A stretch of DNA of 36,312 nt. It comes from Gammaproteobacteria bacterium (GTDB lineage Bacteria; Pseudomonadota; Gammaproteobacteria; SZUA-229). The stretch spans positions 1 to 36,312 of the forward strand of contig JAOUKV010000029.1 of the NCBI GenBank assembly GCA_029882355.1, read 5' to 3'. Each line of letters begins with the position of its first letter. Within the stretch, counting starts at the first letter, position 1. Positions 8,651 through 16,394 of the stretch are shown here, piece by piece. The notes beneath the pieces were generated by a model. The model made no database searches. It was not told where the DNA came from and was given only the letters and a program-made list of their open reading frames with translations. The position numbers and the translations under genes are program-made.

Positions 8651-8738
8651 TGTCATCCTGAACAGCATGAAGGATCTGGGGTTTAAACGTACCCGGCTGC
8701 ATTGAGGCTTAAGATCCTTCGCTTTACTCAGGATGACA
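8651..8738. repeat. 88-bp palindromic intergenic repeat (TGTCATCCTGA...TCAGGATGACA type)
   Basis: The arms 8651-8677 and 8712-8738 are inverted copies of TGTCATCCTGA plus GAAGGATCT, differing by a few bases in between. This is a widespread class of bacterial intergenic repeat that folds into a long hairpin. It lies between the 3' end of the abi gene and the hsdM start, where it could act as a boundary or terminator for abi transcription, although no T-tract is evident. Confidence 0.8.
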
Positions 8739-8744
8739 GCTGAA

Positions 8745-8798
8745 CTAGTCTTTACTCCTCACCCCAATCAACACCTCAGTATTAAACCAAACCCACAA
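8745..8798 (-). pseudogene. Possible remnant of a methyltransferase C-terminus
   Basis: On the minus strand, 18 codons to a TAG at 8745-8747 read LWVWFNTEVLIGVRSKD. This matches the end of the intact methyltransferase at 14964-15776 (VWFNTEVLIAVGNK) at nearly every position of WFNTEVLI. Upstream the frame is lost. The simplest reading is the decayed tail of a related gene replaced by the abi gene. The match is short, so chance cannot be excluded. Confidence 0.45.
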
Positions 8799-8828
8799 TA
8801 TCAAAGCCTTTTATCCCCACCCTGCCTT

Positions 8829-9734
8829 TCAATCAAAATGCTTTTGCCATATAGCCCGTTTCTGCCAGTCATCGGGAAAACCCATCGACTTTGGGTTAGC
8901 AATTTCGTATTTCGCTAATAACCCGGTTAACCGCTCACCCCAGCGGCTGTCTGGGCTGATGATTTCTATCAGGTATTCGAGCATGACTAGTGTGTTGTAT
9001 ATGTATTTTGTGTTGTCTTTTCTCAGGCTATTGAGCAACACATTGTCTGCATGATTTGGCACTTTGATGGTAAAGGTGAACCGGCGATTCCAGAGCCTGC
9101 CGTGATGCGCGCAGGTGTTTCTTACGATGGTTAGATGATGCAGCAGGGAAACTATTATTTTCTCGTCCAGGCCATAGATTCTGGCTATGCTGTTTCTGTC
9201 TTTTCGGTGTTGCAGGTTGCTGAATAGTTTTGATAGCTGTCCATAGGACATTACTTCTACCACTGCCCAGATGGGTGGGTATTCTGGGTCGGTATATGTT
9301 GCGCTGTAATGTTTTATGAATGTTTCGTGACTACGATCTATTTCGCTCTTTAACTTGTCCAATGAGATATTATATTGCCTGATATTTCTGAACAGGTTTT
9401 GATCCAGATAGGCATGAGAACCATACTCCTGCGCCAAGTGATAAGCCCACTGTGTACGTAGTGAGACTTCAAATCGTTCGATGGCATCCATCACCAGTAG
9501 GCGTAGCTCTCTATCGAAAACATAGCAATCAAGAGCGTCCTCAAAATTTGCATTTTCCTTGAATTGATGTGTGCCAGAGCCATCCTGAAATGGCAGCCAA
9601 TAGGCGCTTATACGGTAATAGTTGAGATGCGATAAATAGTGCCGCGCACGATCATGGTCGGGGACAACCATACCGCGGTCTTCGAGAATTTTGATTTGCT
9701 GGTCGTAGGTAGTTGGGGGCTTGGCAAATTGCAT
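8829..9734 (-). CDS. Abi_2 family (AbiD/AbiF-like) HEPN abortive-infection protein
   Basis: I place the start at ATG 9734 (301 residues), because the 25 codons upstream in the open frame do not resemble the family, whereas FAKPPTTYDQQIKILEDRGM is the standard Abi_2 opening. Further family hallmarks are LNYYRISAYWLPF, FDRELRLLVMDAIERFEVSLR and YGQLSKLFSNL. Near the C-terminus, RNTCAHHGRLWNRRF contains the R-x4-H motif of HEPN RNases. Related proteins block phage growth, probably by cutting RNA. It lies upstream of the restriction operon on the same strand, separated by 260 bp with a palindromic repeat, so it is probably a separate transcription unit in the same defence island. Confidence 0.88.
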   Translation of the reverse strand: MQFAKPPTTYDQQIKILEDRGMVVPDHDRARHYLSHLNYYRISAYWLPFQDGSGTHQFKENANFEDALDCYVFDRELRLLVMDAIERFEVSLRTQWAYHLAQEYGSHAYLDQNLFRNIRQYNISLDKLKSEIDRSHETFIKHYSATYTDPEYPPIWAVVEVMSYGQLSKLFSNLQHRKDRNSIARIYGLDEKIIVSLLHHLTIVRNTCAHHGRLWNRRFTFTIKVPNHADNVLLNSLRKDNTKYIYNTLVMLEYLIEIISPDSRWGERLTGLLAKYEIANPKSMGFPDDWQKRAIWQKHFD

Positions 9735-10040
9735 TTCACAAGCCCCAGAAACAAGTAACCCGCCAGGGTGCGCAGATCTTACGGAATGCGTGGCGGGTGT
9801 TGTTGGCAATAATTATAACAGACTGGTTAAACTTAGCAATTGAACCTGTTAGCTGGTTTATGGTGATCGTCCTGAATGATTTACCCGGATCAGTGATAGA
9901 TGTTGCTTTCATATATCGTGAATTCCATTTCATTTATTTGCCCCGTATTAAACCACATCAGAGCCGTTTTGAAACAATATCTTTACCGCTAATCGTTTCT
10001 ACAAAAACAATGGCATTTTGGCCTATCCCTTTTTGGCTAG
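9735..10040. other. Divergent intergenic region between abi (minus) and fbpA (plus)
   Basis: No gene is supported here. It holds an 8-bp inverted repeat, ACCCGCCA at 9758-9765 and TGGCGGGT at 9791-9798, within the abi leader, and another TGGTTTAATAC motif on the minus strand (9945-9955). The abi promoter must lie here but I cannot place it. Confidence 0.5.
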
Positions 10041-10069
10041 TTGCAAATGATAACGATTCGCATTACCAT
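10041..10069 (+). promoter_or_regulatory. fbpA promoter overlapped by a Fur box
   Basis: A plausible sigma-70 promoter is TTGCAA (10041-10046), a 17-bp spacer and TACCAT (10064-10069). The 19 bases 10043-10061 (GCAAATGATAACGATTCGC) match the Fur consensus at 13 of 19 positions and cover the spacer. Iron-loaded Fur would block RNA polymerase, so the operon should be on when iron is scarce. The start codon lies about 40 bp downstream. Confidence 0.72.
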
Positions 10070-10110
10070 ACACCCTCATACATTAGTAAAAGTTAATAGA
10101 GGTTTTGATC

Positions 10111-11139
10111 ATGTCACGTTTCGGGGTTGTTTTTGCTGCTCTGGCAGGTTTTTGTAGCAGTCTTTATAGCACAGTAGCAGTCGCTTCACCTGAGGTGAAT
10201 TTGTATTCAGCGCGCAAGGAGGCACTGATTCAGCCCTTGCTGGAGAAATTTACCGCTGATACGGGTATTAAAGTAAACCTGGTTACCGGTAAGGCAGATG
10301 CCCTGCTCAAACGCCTGAAAAGCGAGGGGCGCAACTCACCTGCTGATGTGCTGCTGACCACCGATGCGGGTCGTTTGCACCGTGCCAAAGCGGCGGGTGT
10401 GACGAAGGCTTTTAATTCTGTGCTGATTAATTCGGTGGTGCCAGCCAGTTACCGTGATGCGGATAATCACTGGGTGGGGCTGTCGGTGCGTTCGCGCCCT
10501 ATTTTGTATGTGAAGGACAGGGTGAAACCGGCCGAGCTTTCGACGTATGAGGCTTTGTCTGGGGCTAAATGGAAGCAGCGCATCTGCATCCGTTCTTCTT
10601 CAAATATTTACAATCAGTCGTTAATTGCTTCGATGATTGCCGCCAATGGTGTAGCAGAAACCGAGGCCTGGGCTAAGGCGCTGGTGGCGAACATGGCGCG
10701 CCCGCCCAAGGGCGGTGATCGCGACCAGATCAAGGCGGCAGCGGCAGGTCAGTGCGATATTGCCATCGCCAATACCTATTACCTGGCTGGCATGCTGAAT
10801 TCGAGCGATGAGGACCAGAAGCGCGCGGCGCAGAAGATGGGCGTGTTCTGGCCGAATCAGGCCGGGCGCGGTGCGCATGTGAATATTTCGGGTGCGGCGC
10901 TGACCCGCTACAGTAAGAATGCGGACAATGCGATTAAGCTGATCGAATTTTTAGCTTCGGAAAAAGCCCAGCAGTGGTATGCCGAAGTGAATGGCGAATA
11001 CCCGGTGCTCGGTGCGGTGACCGTGGGCGAGACACTAAAAGCCTGGGGCGAGTTTAAGGCCGATGCGCTGAATGTTGGCAAATTAGGCGAACTGAACTCA
11101 GAGGCAGTAATGCTGATGGATCGCGCGGGCTGGAAATAA
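10111..11139 (+). CDS. fbpA: Periplasmic ferric-iron-binding protein of an ABC importer
   Basis: The start is ATG 10111 behind GAGG, giving 342 residues; an upstream in-frame TTG lacks such a site. A signal peptide (residues 1-25, cleavage after AVA) precedes the mature protein beginning SPEVNLYSARKEALIQPLLE, typical of FbpA/FutA/IdiA proteins. The tandem tyrosines of IANTYYLAGM (Tyr223-Tyr224) are the conserved ferric-ion ligands. It captures Fe3+ in the periplasm and delivers it to FbpB. It is the first gene of fbpABC, under the Fur-box promoter just upstream. fbpA and fbpB look visibly richer in GC than the flanking genes. Confidence 0.93.
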   Translation: MSRFGVVFAALAGFCSSLYSTVAVASPEVNLYSARKEALIQPLLEKFTADTGIKVNLVTGKADALLKRLKSEGRNSPADVLLTTDAGRLHRAKAAGVTKAFNSVLINSVVPASYRDADNHWVGLSVRSRPILYVKDRVKPAELSTYEALSGAKWKQRICIRSSSNIYNQSLIASMIAANGVAETEAWAKALVANMARPPKGGDRDQIKAAAAGQCDIAIANTYYLAGMLNSSDEDQKRAAQKMGVFWPNQAGRGAHVNISGAALTRYSKNADNAIKLIEFLASEKAQQWYAEVNGEYPVLGAVTVGETLKAWGEFKADALNVGKLGELNSEAVMLMDRAGWK

Positions 11140-11152
11140 GGCTGACGCGGCG

Positions 11153-12784
11153 ATGAAATTCTCCTACTGGCACACCAGCATTATCGCAACCACCCTGCTG
11201 CTGGCGATTCCACTCGCCGTGGTGGTGGCGAATGTGTTCGTGCCGGCGGGCGAGGTCTGGCGGCACCTGGCGGCGACGGTGTTGCAGGACTACATCGTCA
11301 ATTCATTATTGCTGATGTTCGGTGTCGCCATAGGCAGCCTGATTCTGGGTGTTGGTAGCGCCTGGCTGGTTTCGGTGACCGAGTTTCCCGGTCGCAAATA
11401 TTTTGAGTGGGCGCTGCTGCTGCCGATGGCGATTCCCGCTTATATCATTGCTTACACTTATACCGGCATGCTCGATTTCGCCGGGCCAGTACAGAGCAGC
11501 TTGCGTGAATTGACCGGCTGGGGCTATGGCGATTACTGGTTTCCCGAGATTCGTTCACTCGGCGGCGCGGCGGTGATGCTGTCGCTGGTGCTCTACCCTT
11601 ACATTTACCTGCTGGCACGGGCAGCGTTTCTCAGCCAGTCGCTGTGCGTACTGGAAGTGAGCCGTAGTCTGGGTAACGGGCCGTGGTGCACGTTTTTTCA
11701 CGTTGGCCTGCCGCTGGCCCGGCCGGCGATTGTCGCCGGTCTGTCGCTGGTGTTGATGGAGACGCTGGCCGATTACGGCACGGTGCAGTACTTCGGGGTG
11801 TCGACTTTTACCACCGGCATTTTCCGCACCTGGTACGGGCTGGATAATGCACCGGCGGCAGCGCAACTGGCGGCGATGCTGCTGCTGTTTGTGGTGGTGC
11901 TGGTGACGCTGGAGCGCATTTCGCGCAGGCAGAGTCGTTACTACAATACCGGCAAACGCACGCAACCTTTGCAGCGATTGAAACTGGTGGGTCGTGGCCG
12001 GGTTGCCGCCAGCCTGTTCTGTTTTGCGATTCTGTTATCTGGCTTTTTATTGCCTGCGGCACAGTTAGCGAGTTGGGCCATCAACACTTATCAAACCATG
12101 ATCGACGCGCGTTTTGTCACACTGTTTTTCAACACCCTGGAGCTGGCAGCAATCAGCACAGCACTGGCACTGGTAATCGCATTACTGCTTAATTACGGAC
12201 GACGTTTGCAACCAACACGCGGCATTCGCTTTGCGGTGCGCGCGGCTGGTCTGGGTTATGCCATTCCCGGCACGGTGATTGCGATTGGCGTGGTGATTCC
12301 GTTTGGCTGGTTCGATAACACGCTCGATAGCTGGATGCGTGCGCAGTTTGATGTTTCTACCGGCTTGCTACTCAGCGGCACGATAGCGGCACTGGTGTTT
12401 GCCTACATGGTGCGCTTTCTTGCGGTTTCGCTGCACGCGGTGGAGAGCGGACTGGAACGTATCACCCCGTCGATGGATGAAGCCGCGCGCGCCATGGGCG
12501 AGAAGCCACTGGGCATTCTCGGCCGCATTCATATCCCGATGTTAAAAGGCAGTTTGATCACGGCGCTACTGCTGGTGTTTGTCGATGTCTTAAAAGAATT
12601 ACCGGCGACCTTAATTCTGCGGCCGTTTAATTTTAATACCCTGGCGGTGCGCGCTTACGAACTGGCATCGGATGAACGACTCGCCGACAGTTCAACCGCA
12701 GCGCTGGCGATTGTTGTTGCCGGACTGGTGCCGGTTATTTTACTGAGCCGTTCACTTTCAAAAACACGGAGCTTTGCAAAATAA
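11153..12784 (+). CDS. fbpB: Ferric-iron ABC transporter permease (two fused halves)
   Basis: The 543-residue membrane protein has about twelve hydrophobic segments in two homologous halves. Each half has an EAA-type loop that contacts the ATPase: EVSRSLGNGPWCTFFHVGLP in the first and DEAARAMGEKPLGILGRIHI in the second. This fused form is usual for iron(III) permeases. It forms the inner-membrane channel for iron delivered by FbpA. It begins 13 bp after fbpA with only a weak ribosome site, and its stop overlaps the fbpC start by one base (TAATG), so the three genes are one operon with coupled translation. Confidence 0.93.
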   Translation: MKFSYWHTSIIATTLLLAIPLAVVVANVFVPAGEVWRHLAATVLQDYIVNSLLLMFGVAIGSLILGVGSAWLVSVTEFPGRKYFEWALLLPMAIPAYIIAYTYTGMLDFAGPVQSSLRELTGWGYGDYWFPEIRSLGGAAVMLSLVLYPYIYLLARAAFLSQSLCVLEVSRSLGNGPWCTFFHVGLPLARPAIVAGLSLVLMETLADYGTVQYFGVSTFTTGIFRTWYGLDNAPAAAQLAAMLLLFVVVLVTLERISRRQSRYYNTGKRTQPLQRLKLVGRGRVAASLFCFAILLSGFLLPAAQLASWAINTYQTMIDARFVTLFFNTLELAAISTALALVIALLLNYGRRLQPTRGIRFAVRAAGLGYAIPGTVIAIGVVIPFGWFDNTLDSWMRAQFDVSTGLLLSGTIAALVFAYMVRFLAVSLHAVESGLERITPSMDEAARAMGEKPLGILGRIHIPMLKGSLITALLLVFVDVLKELPATLILRPFNFNTLAVRAYELASDERLADSSTAALAIVVAGLVPVILLSRSLSKTRSFAK

Positions 12785-13851
12785 TGGACATGCAACTCAA
12801 AGTTAAAAATGTCACGGTCGCTTACGATGATTACGTCGCGATTAAGGATGTGAGCTTTGCCCTAAAGCCCGGCGAGATTGGTTGCCTGCTCGGCCCCAGT
12901 GGTTGCGGCAAGACTTCGTTACTCAGGGCCATCGCCGGTTTTGAGCCGGTGCAATGCGGTGAGATTTCCCTGCACGGTAAAACGGTTTCGGTGCCGGGTA
13001 ATTATTTACCAACGGAACAGCGACGTGTTGGTATGGTGTTCCAGGACTTTGCCCTGTTCCCACATCTTAGCGTTGAAAAAAATATTGCCTTTGGCTTGAA
13101 ACACCTCAATGCCAAACGGTGCGATGAACGTGTCGAAGAACTTTTAAAGCTGGTAGGCTTAAGCCATTTAAAAACCGCCTACCCGCACGAACTTTCCGGT
13201 GGCCAGCAACAACGCATTGCGTTAATTCGCGCCATGGCACCGCGCCCTGAAATACTGTTAATGGATGAGCCTTTTTCCAGCATGGATGCCGAGTTGCGCG
13301 AACAACTGGCGCGTGAAGTACGTGAGCTATTAAAGCGCGATGGCATCACCGCAATCCTGGTTACCCACGACCAGTTAGAAGCCTTTGCCATGGCCGACGC
13401 GATTGCGGTTTTGGGTAATGGTGAGCTACATCAATATGATAGCGGTTATAATATTTATCATAATCCTGCGAATCGTTTTGTTGCCGACTTTATCGGTCAG
13501 GGTGTAATGCTGCAGGCTAGCGTGCTCGATGAGAAACGCGTTGAAACTGAAATGGGTGTATTCAAGGGCGAATTACCCGAGGACTGTCATTCTGGTCAGC
13601 AGGTAGAAGTGTTGCTGCGACCCGATGATGTTATTCATGATGATAATAGCGATATAAAACTGGAGGTTATTGCGAAAGTATTTCGTGGTGCAGAGTATCT
13701 TTACACGCTGGCCCTGCCGAGTGGCCAGTCGATTCTTTGTCTTGTGCAGAGTCATCACAATCACCGTATTGGTGAGCGAATCGGAATCAAACTTGGTGTT
13801 GACGATTTAGCGGTGTTTCCAGTTTGTGAAAACACGGAAACTGCTGATTAA
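12784..13851 (+). CDS. fbpC: Ferric-iron ABC transporter ATP-binding protein
   Basis: The 355-residue ATPase has Walker A GPSGCGKTS (37-45), the Q-loop in VFQDFALFPHL, the signature LSGGQQQRIAL (from 137), Walker B ILLMDEP (157-163) and the switch histidine in LVTHDQ. A C-terminal TOBE-like region (about 240-350) is present, as in FbpC and other CUT-type importers. It powers iron import through FbpB. Its ATG overlaps the fbpB stop codon. No terminator is evident between it and the porin 54 bp downstream, so some read-through is possible. Confidence 0.94.
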   Translation: MDMQLKVKNVTVAYDDYVAIKDVSFALKPGEIGCLLGPSGCGKTSLLRAIAGFEPVQCGEISLHGKTVSVPGNYLPTEQRRVGMVFQDFALFPHLSVEKNIAFGLKHLNAKRCDERVEELLKLVGLSHLKTAYPHELSGGQQQRIALIRAMAPRPEILLMDEPFSSMDAELREQLAREVRELLKRDGITAILVTHDQLEAFAMADAIAVLGNGELHQYDSGYNIYHNPANRFVADFIGQGVMLQASVLDEKRVETEMGVFKGELPEDCHSGQQVEVLLRPDDVIHDDNSDIKLEVIAKVFRGAEYLYTLALPSGQSILCLVQSHHNHRIGERIGIKLGVDDLAVFPVCENTETAD

Positions 13852-13905
13852 TAAATCAACAGTAATTTTTTATAAAAATTTTTTTTAAAACTGAAAGGTG
13901 AACTT

Positions 13906-14889
13906 ATGAACATTAGAAATAAAAAACTTCCACTAAGCCTGTTATTGGGCTGCTTAATACCCGGAGTTGCTTCTGCCGAAGCGCAGTTGTTCGGCCAGGC
14001 GAATCTTTCTGTGGCGTCACTGGATGATGATATTGGTAGCGCAACAGCAGTAGCGAGTCATTCATCACGCGTTGGCATAAAAGGCGATTTAGCGTCTAAA
14101 GGTAGCCTTGAAATTGCTTATCGTTTTGTCTGGCAGATTGATATGACAGATGCCGCTGCTTCATCCAATGACCACATCAAATCACGCGAGCAATACATCA
14201 GCCTGAAAGATAACTGGGGCGAAGTTCGTATTGGTCGCCATGACACGCCGTACAAAAAGGCCGGTAAAAAGAGTGTTGAATTTTTCAGCGATAGCTATGC
14301 AGACTGGAACAACATTATTGCCAAATCACATGACATACGTGCTGATAGCTCGGTGTCCTATTACAAAACAATGGGACCTGCAAAACTAAGTATTATGTAT
14401 GCTGCTGGCGAAGATACAACGACCAATAATAATGCCGGCGATCTTATTAGTTTTGCTGCTGATATGAAATTTGATGCTCTGACTTTTGCCCTTGCCTACC
14501 AGGATATCGAAGTTGATCTTGTTGCTCCTGCCCCGGCAACAACAGCCGCTAAAGTGGTGATTGGTTATCAGCTAGGTGCGAGCAGTGTGGGCCTCGCTAT
14601 GGAAAAAATTGATGAAGATGGCTCGCCTAGCCTGACCAATACAATGCTGAGCCTCAAGCATCAGCTTAATGATAGTAATACGATTAAATTCACTTTCGGT
14701 GATGCAGAGGATCTCATCCCTGGCATAAATGACCCATCTATGATGGCGCTGGGTTTTGATCATAAAATTAATGATAGTGCCACTATGTTCGTCTACTGGG
14801 CTGATGGCAGTGATGGTGGTTTAAGCGCAGATGCAGGTCTGGTTGGTGAAGCTACCGTGCTTGCTGCAGGTGTTATTGTTAAATTCTAA
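13906..14889 (+). CDS. Outer-membrane porin (Gram-negative porin family)
   Basis: The 327-residue protein has a signal peptide (about 1-25, ending GVASA) and a mature start AEAQLFGQANLSVASLDDD. Porin hallmarks follow: SSRVGIKGDLASKGSLEIAY, SREQYISLKDNWGEVRIGRH and the C-terminal ...VIVKF, whose final phenylalanine is the usual BAM recognition residue. It should form a trimeric diffusion channel of about 16 strands. An AAAGGTG site precedes the ATG. The placement just after fbpABC raises the possibility of co-expression under iron limitation, but no Fur box is visible directly upstream, only an A/T-rich stretch. Substrate preference cannot be read from the sequence. Confidence 0.88.
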   Translation: MNIRNKKLPLSLLLGCLIPGVASAEAQLFGQANLSVASLDDDIGSATAVASHSSRVGIKGDLASKGSLEIAYRFVWQIDMTDAAASSNDHIKSREQYISLKDNWGEVRIGRHDTPYKKAGKKSVEFFSDSYADWNNIIAKSHDIRADSSVSYYKTMGPAKLSIMYAAGEDTTTNNNAGDLISFAADMKFDALTFALAYQDIEVDLVAPAPATTAAKVVIGYQLGASSVGLAMEKIDEDGSPSLTNTMLSLKHQLNDSNTIKFTFGDAEDLIPGINDPSMMALGFDHKINDSATMFVYWADGSDGGLSADAGLVGEATVLAAGVIVKF

Positions 14890-14898
14890 CTTCCTGGT

Positions 14899-14932
14899 TT
14901 CTGGTTCCCATGCAGGTGCATGGCAACCAGAA
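14899..14932 (+). terminator. Long perfect-type hairpin after the porin gene
   Basis: Arms 14899-14914 and 14917-14932 pair over 16 positions with one mismatch around a 2-nt loop (core CCATGCA/TGCATGG). It begins ten bases after the porin stop. No U-tract follows on either strand, so it may act as a 3' stabiliser or a factor-assisted terminator rather than a classical intrinsic terminator. Confidence 0.55.
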
Positions 14933-14963
14933 TAAACCACAAAGAACACAAATGCTTTGGGTC

Positions 14964-15776
14964 TTATTTATTACCCACCGCGATTAGCACTTCAGTATTA
15001 AACCAGACCCCTTCATCCCCAATCACTGCTTTGATTTCCTTGCGGTGATGTTGCTCAAATTCCTTCTGCTCTTCCTCGCTCATCTGATTGAGCAAACTAC
15101 GCCAGCCAGCGTTCCAGACGACATCCCACCATTGCTGATCTGAAGTCATCTGATAACCCAGCGGTTCATGGTGAATGCTAATGTCGGTGATACCCGCAGC
15201 ATTGAAGTGCTGTTCGATGTGTTCGCGGGTGGCGAGGCGTTTCCACGACAGAGGCGGTACGGTTCGGCCGGTGGCCTCAAAATTGTTGACGAAGATGTCA
15301 GACATGGGCTGGAAGGCTTCGCCGGTGAAGCTGGTGATGGCGACTTTACCGCCGGGTTTTACCTTGCTGGCGATACCGGTTAATGCTGATGCCATGTCTT
15401 CGACGAAGAACAGGCCGAAGCTGCTGGTGGCAACGTCAAAGCTGTGCGCGGGCATATCGAGCGCTTCCATGTCCATCTGCTTGAATTCGGTGTTGCTGTG
15501 CCCGGCTTGTTCGGCTTTATTTTTTGCCTGTTGCAACATACCGGTGGACAGGTCTACGCCGAGGACTTTGCCCTGCGTGAGTGCTTCTGCGGCTTTGAGC
15601 GAGACATCACCGGTACCGCAACAAACGTCGAGCAGATGGTGTTCGGGTTTTAGTTGCAGGTGCTCTATCAGGCGGTCAGCGGTTTGCATGAAGAACGGTA
15701 ATGACGGATGGTCGTAGCCTGTGGCAACGGTGTCGAAGCCGTTCTGGATCATTTTTTTGCGTTCGTTGTTGTTCAT
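14964..15776 (-). CDS. Class I SAM-dependent methyltransferase (UbiE/COQ5-like)
   Basis: The 270-residue protein has the Rossmann-fold SAM motif I LLDVCCGTGDVS (48-59) and motif II LGVDLSTGMLQQAK. QMDMEALDMPAHSFDVATSS covers motifs III-IV, and KVKPGGKVAITSFTGE is the post-IV strand. It ends VWFNTEVLIAVGNK. The fold transfers a methyl group from S-adenosylmethionine, but the substrate is unknown. The similarity to UbiE is general and the genomic setting gives no ubiquinone context, so I do not assign ubiE. A TGGTTTAAT element lies about 35-45 bp upstream on the minus strand (15813-15823), resembling one upstream of hsdM. A related C-terminal fragment lies at 8745-8798. Confidence 0.85.
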   Translation of the reverse strand: MNNNERKKMIQNGFDTVATGYDHPSLPFFMQTADRLIEHLQLKPEHHLLDVCCGTGDVSLKAAEALTQGKVLGVDLSTGMLQQAKNKAEQAGHSNTEFKQMDMEALDMPAHSFDVATSSFGLFFVEDMASALTGIASKVKPGGKVAITSFTGEAFQPMSDIFVNNFEATGRTVPPLSWKRLATREHIEQHFNAAGITDISIHHEPLGYQMTSDQQWWDVVWNAGWRSLLNQMSEEEQKEFEQHHRKEIKAVIGDEGVWFNTEVLIAVGNK

Positions 15777-15923
15777 TTGTCCATTCCGTTGTTGGTGATT
15801 TTTGATTGTTGGATATTAAACCATAACAGTATTTGGGTGCGCACGACAAAATCAACACTTTATGATTTTTGGTTATAATCAGTCTACTCAATTATTTCGA
15901 CTCATCACTTTGGTGTTTTTAAT

Positions 15924-16340
15924 ATGAAATTTGAACTTCGTTTCCCCTTCTACCCTGCTTTGTGTTGCTCTCTGCTGCTGGTTTCAAACGCTGTTTTTTC
16001 AATGAGTTCTAGCCCTGAGGATGAGCCTGTTTCTGTCGAGGACGCAAGGGCGGGCAAGTATGGCAAGCAGTATGAAAACAGGAACCCTGAGGCAGATGCC
16101 CGTGCGGCTATCGAGAAAGGTGATTTACGCTTGCTGGGTTTTGCCAGCCGCGTGACGACAACGCCTGGAGTTCCAGTGAAAAAAAGGAAGATGGCCATGG
16201 AGACCTGCGGCGTATCTTTAATGAAAGGTTTTGGCGATGTGATTCGCTCAGACAAGGAGCTGGCAGCGATGCGCCTGGCTTCGGCTTATGCGAAACGGTA
16301 TAACGCGGTGATACTTGAACAGTGTTTGAAGAAGGATTGA
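15924..16340 (+). CDS. Small exported protein of unknown function
   Basis: The 138-residue protein has a signal peptide (about 1-26: basic start MKFELR, hydrophobic core with CCSLLLVSNAVFS). A mature domain of about 110 residues contains two cysteines (in METCGVS and LEQCLKKD) that could form a disulfide in the periplasm. The segment AIEKGDLRLLGFASRVTTTPG and the helical C-terminus have a fold-like pattern, but I do not recognise the family. A perfect TATAAT lies at 15874-15879, about 45 bp before the ATG, without a clear -35. The gene is monocistronic and ends at a strong bidirectional hairpin shared with the convergent protease gene. Confidence 0.75.
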   Translation: MKFELRFPFYPALCCSLLLVSNAVFSMSSSPEDEPVSVEDARAGKYGKQYENRNPEADARAAIEKGDLRLLGFASRVTTTPGVPVKKRKMAMETCGVSLMKGFGDVIRSDKELAAMRLASAYAKRYNAVILEQCLKKD

Positions 16341-16351
16341 TTAAAGCTGCT

Positions 16352-16383
16352 TAGTAGGTCGGCAAGCCTTTGCCGACCTACTA
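16352..16383. terminator. Bidirectional hairpin between two convergent genes
   Basis: A perfect 14-bp stem (TAGTAGGTCGGCAA at 16352-16365, complement at 16370-16383) has a 4-nt loop. Partly complementary flanks, GATTAAAGC on the left and GCTTTTAATC on the right, extend it and give T-rich tails on both strands. It should end transcription of the small exported gene (plus) and the protease gene (minus). The GTAGGTCGGCAA core resembles dispersed intergenic repeats of other genomes. Confidence 0.8.
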
Positions 16384-16394
16384 ACTGCTTTTAA

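Noticed and set aside
9735-9809. 25-codon N-terminal extension of the Abi_2 protein
   Set aside because: Family members begin near FAKPPTTYDQQI; the extension overlaps an inverted repeat and has no homologous look.
10105-10110. TTG start two codons upstream of the fbpA ATG
   Set aside because: The ATG at 10111 has better spacing to GAGG and gives a normal signal peptide.
15168-15717. Overlapping plus-strand ORFs of 71-180 codons opposite the methyltransferase
   Set aside because: They are antisense to a gene with clear SAM motifs and have no start context or family signal.
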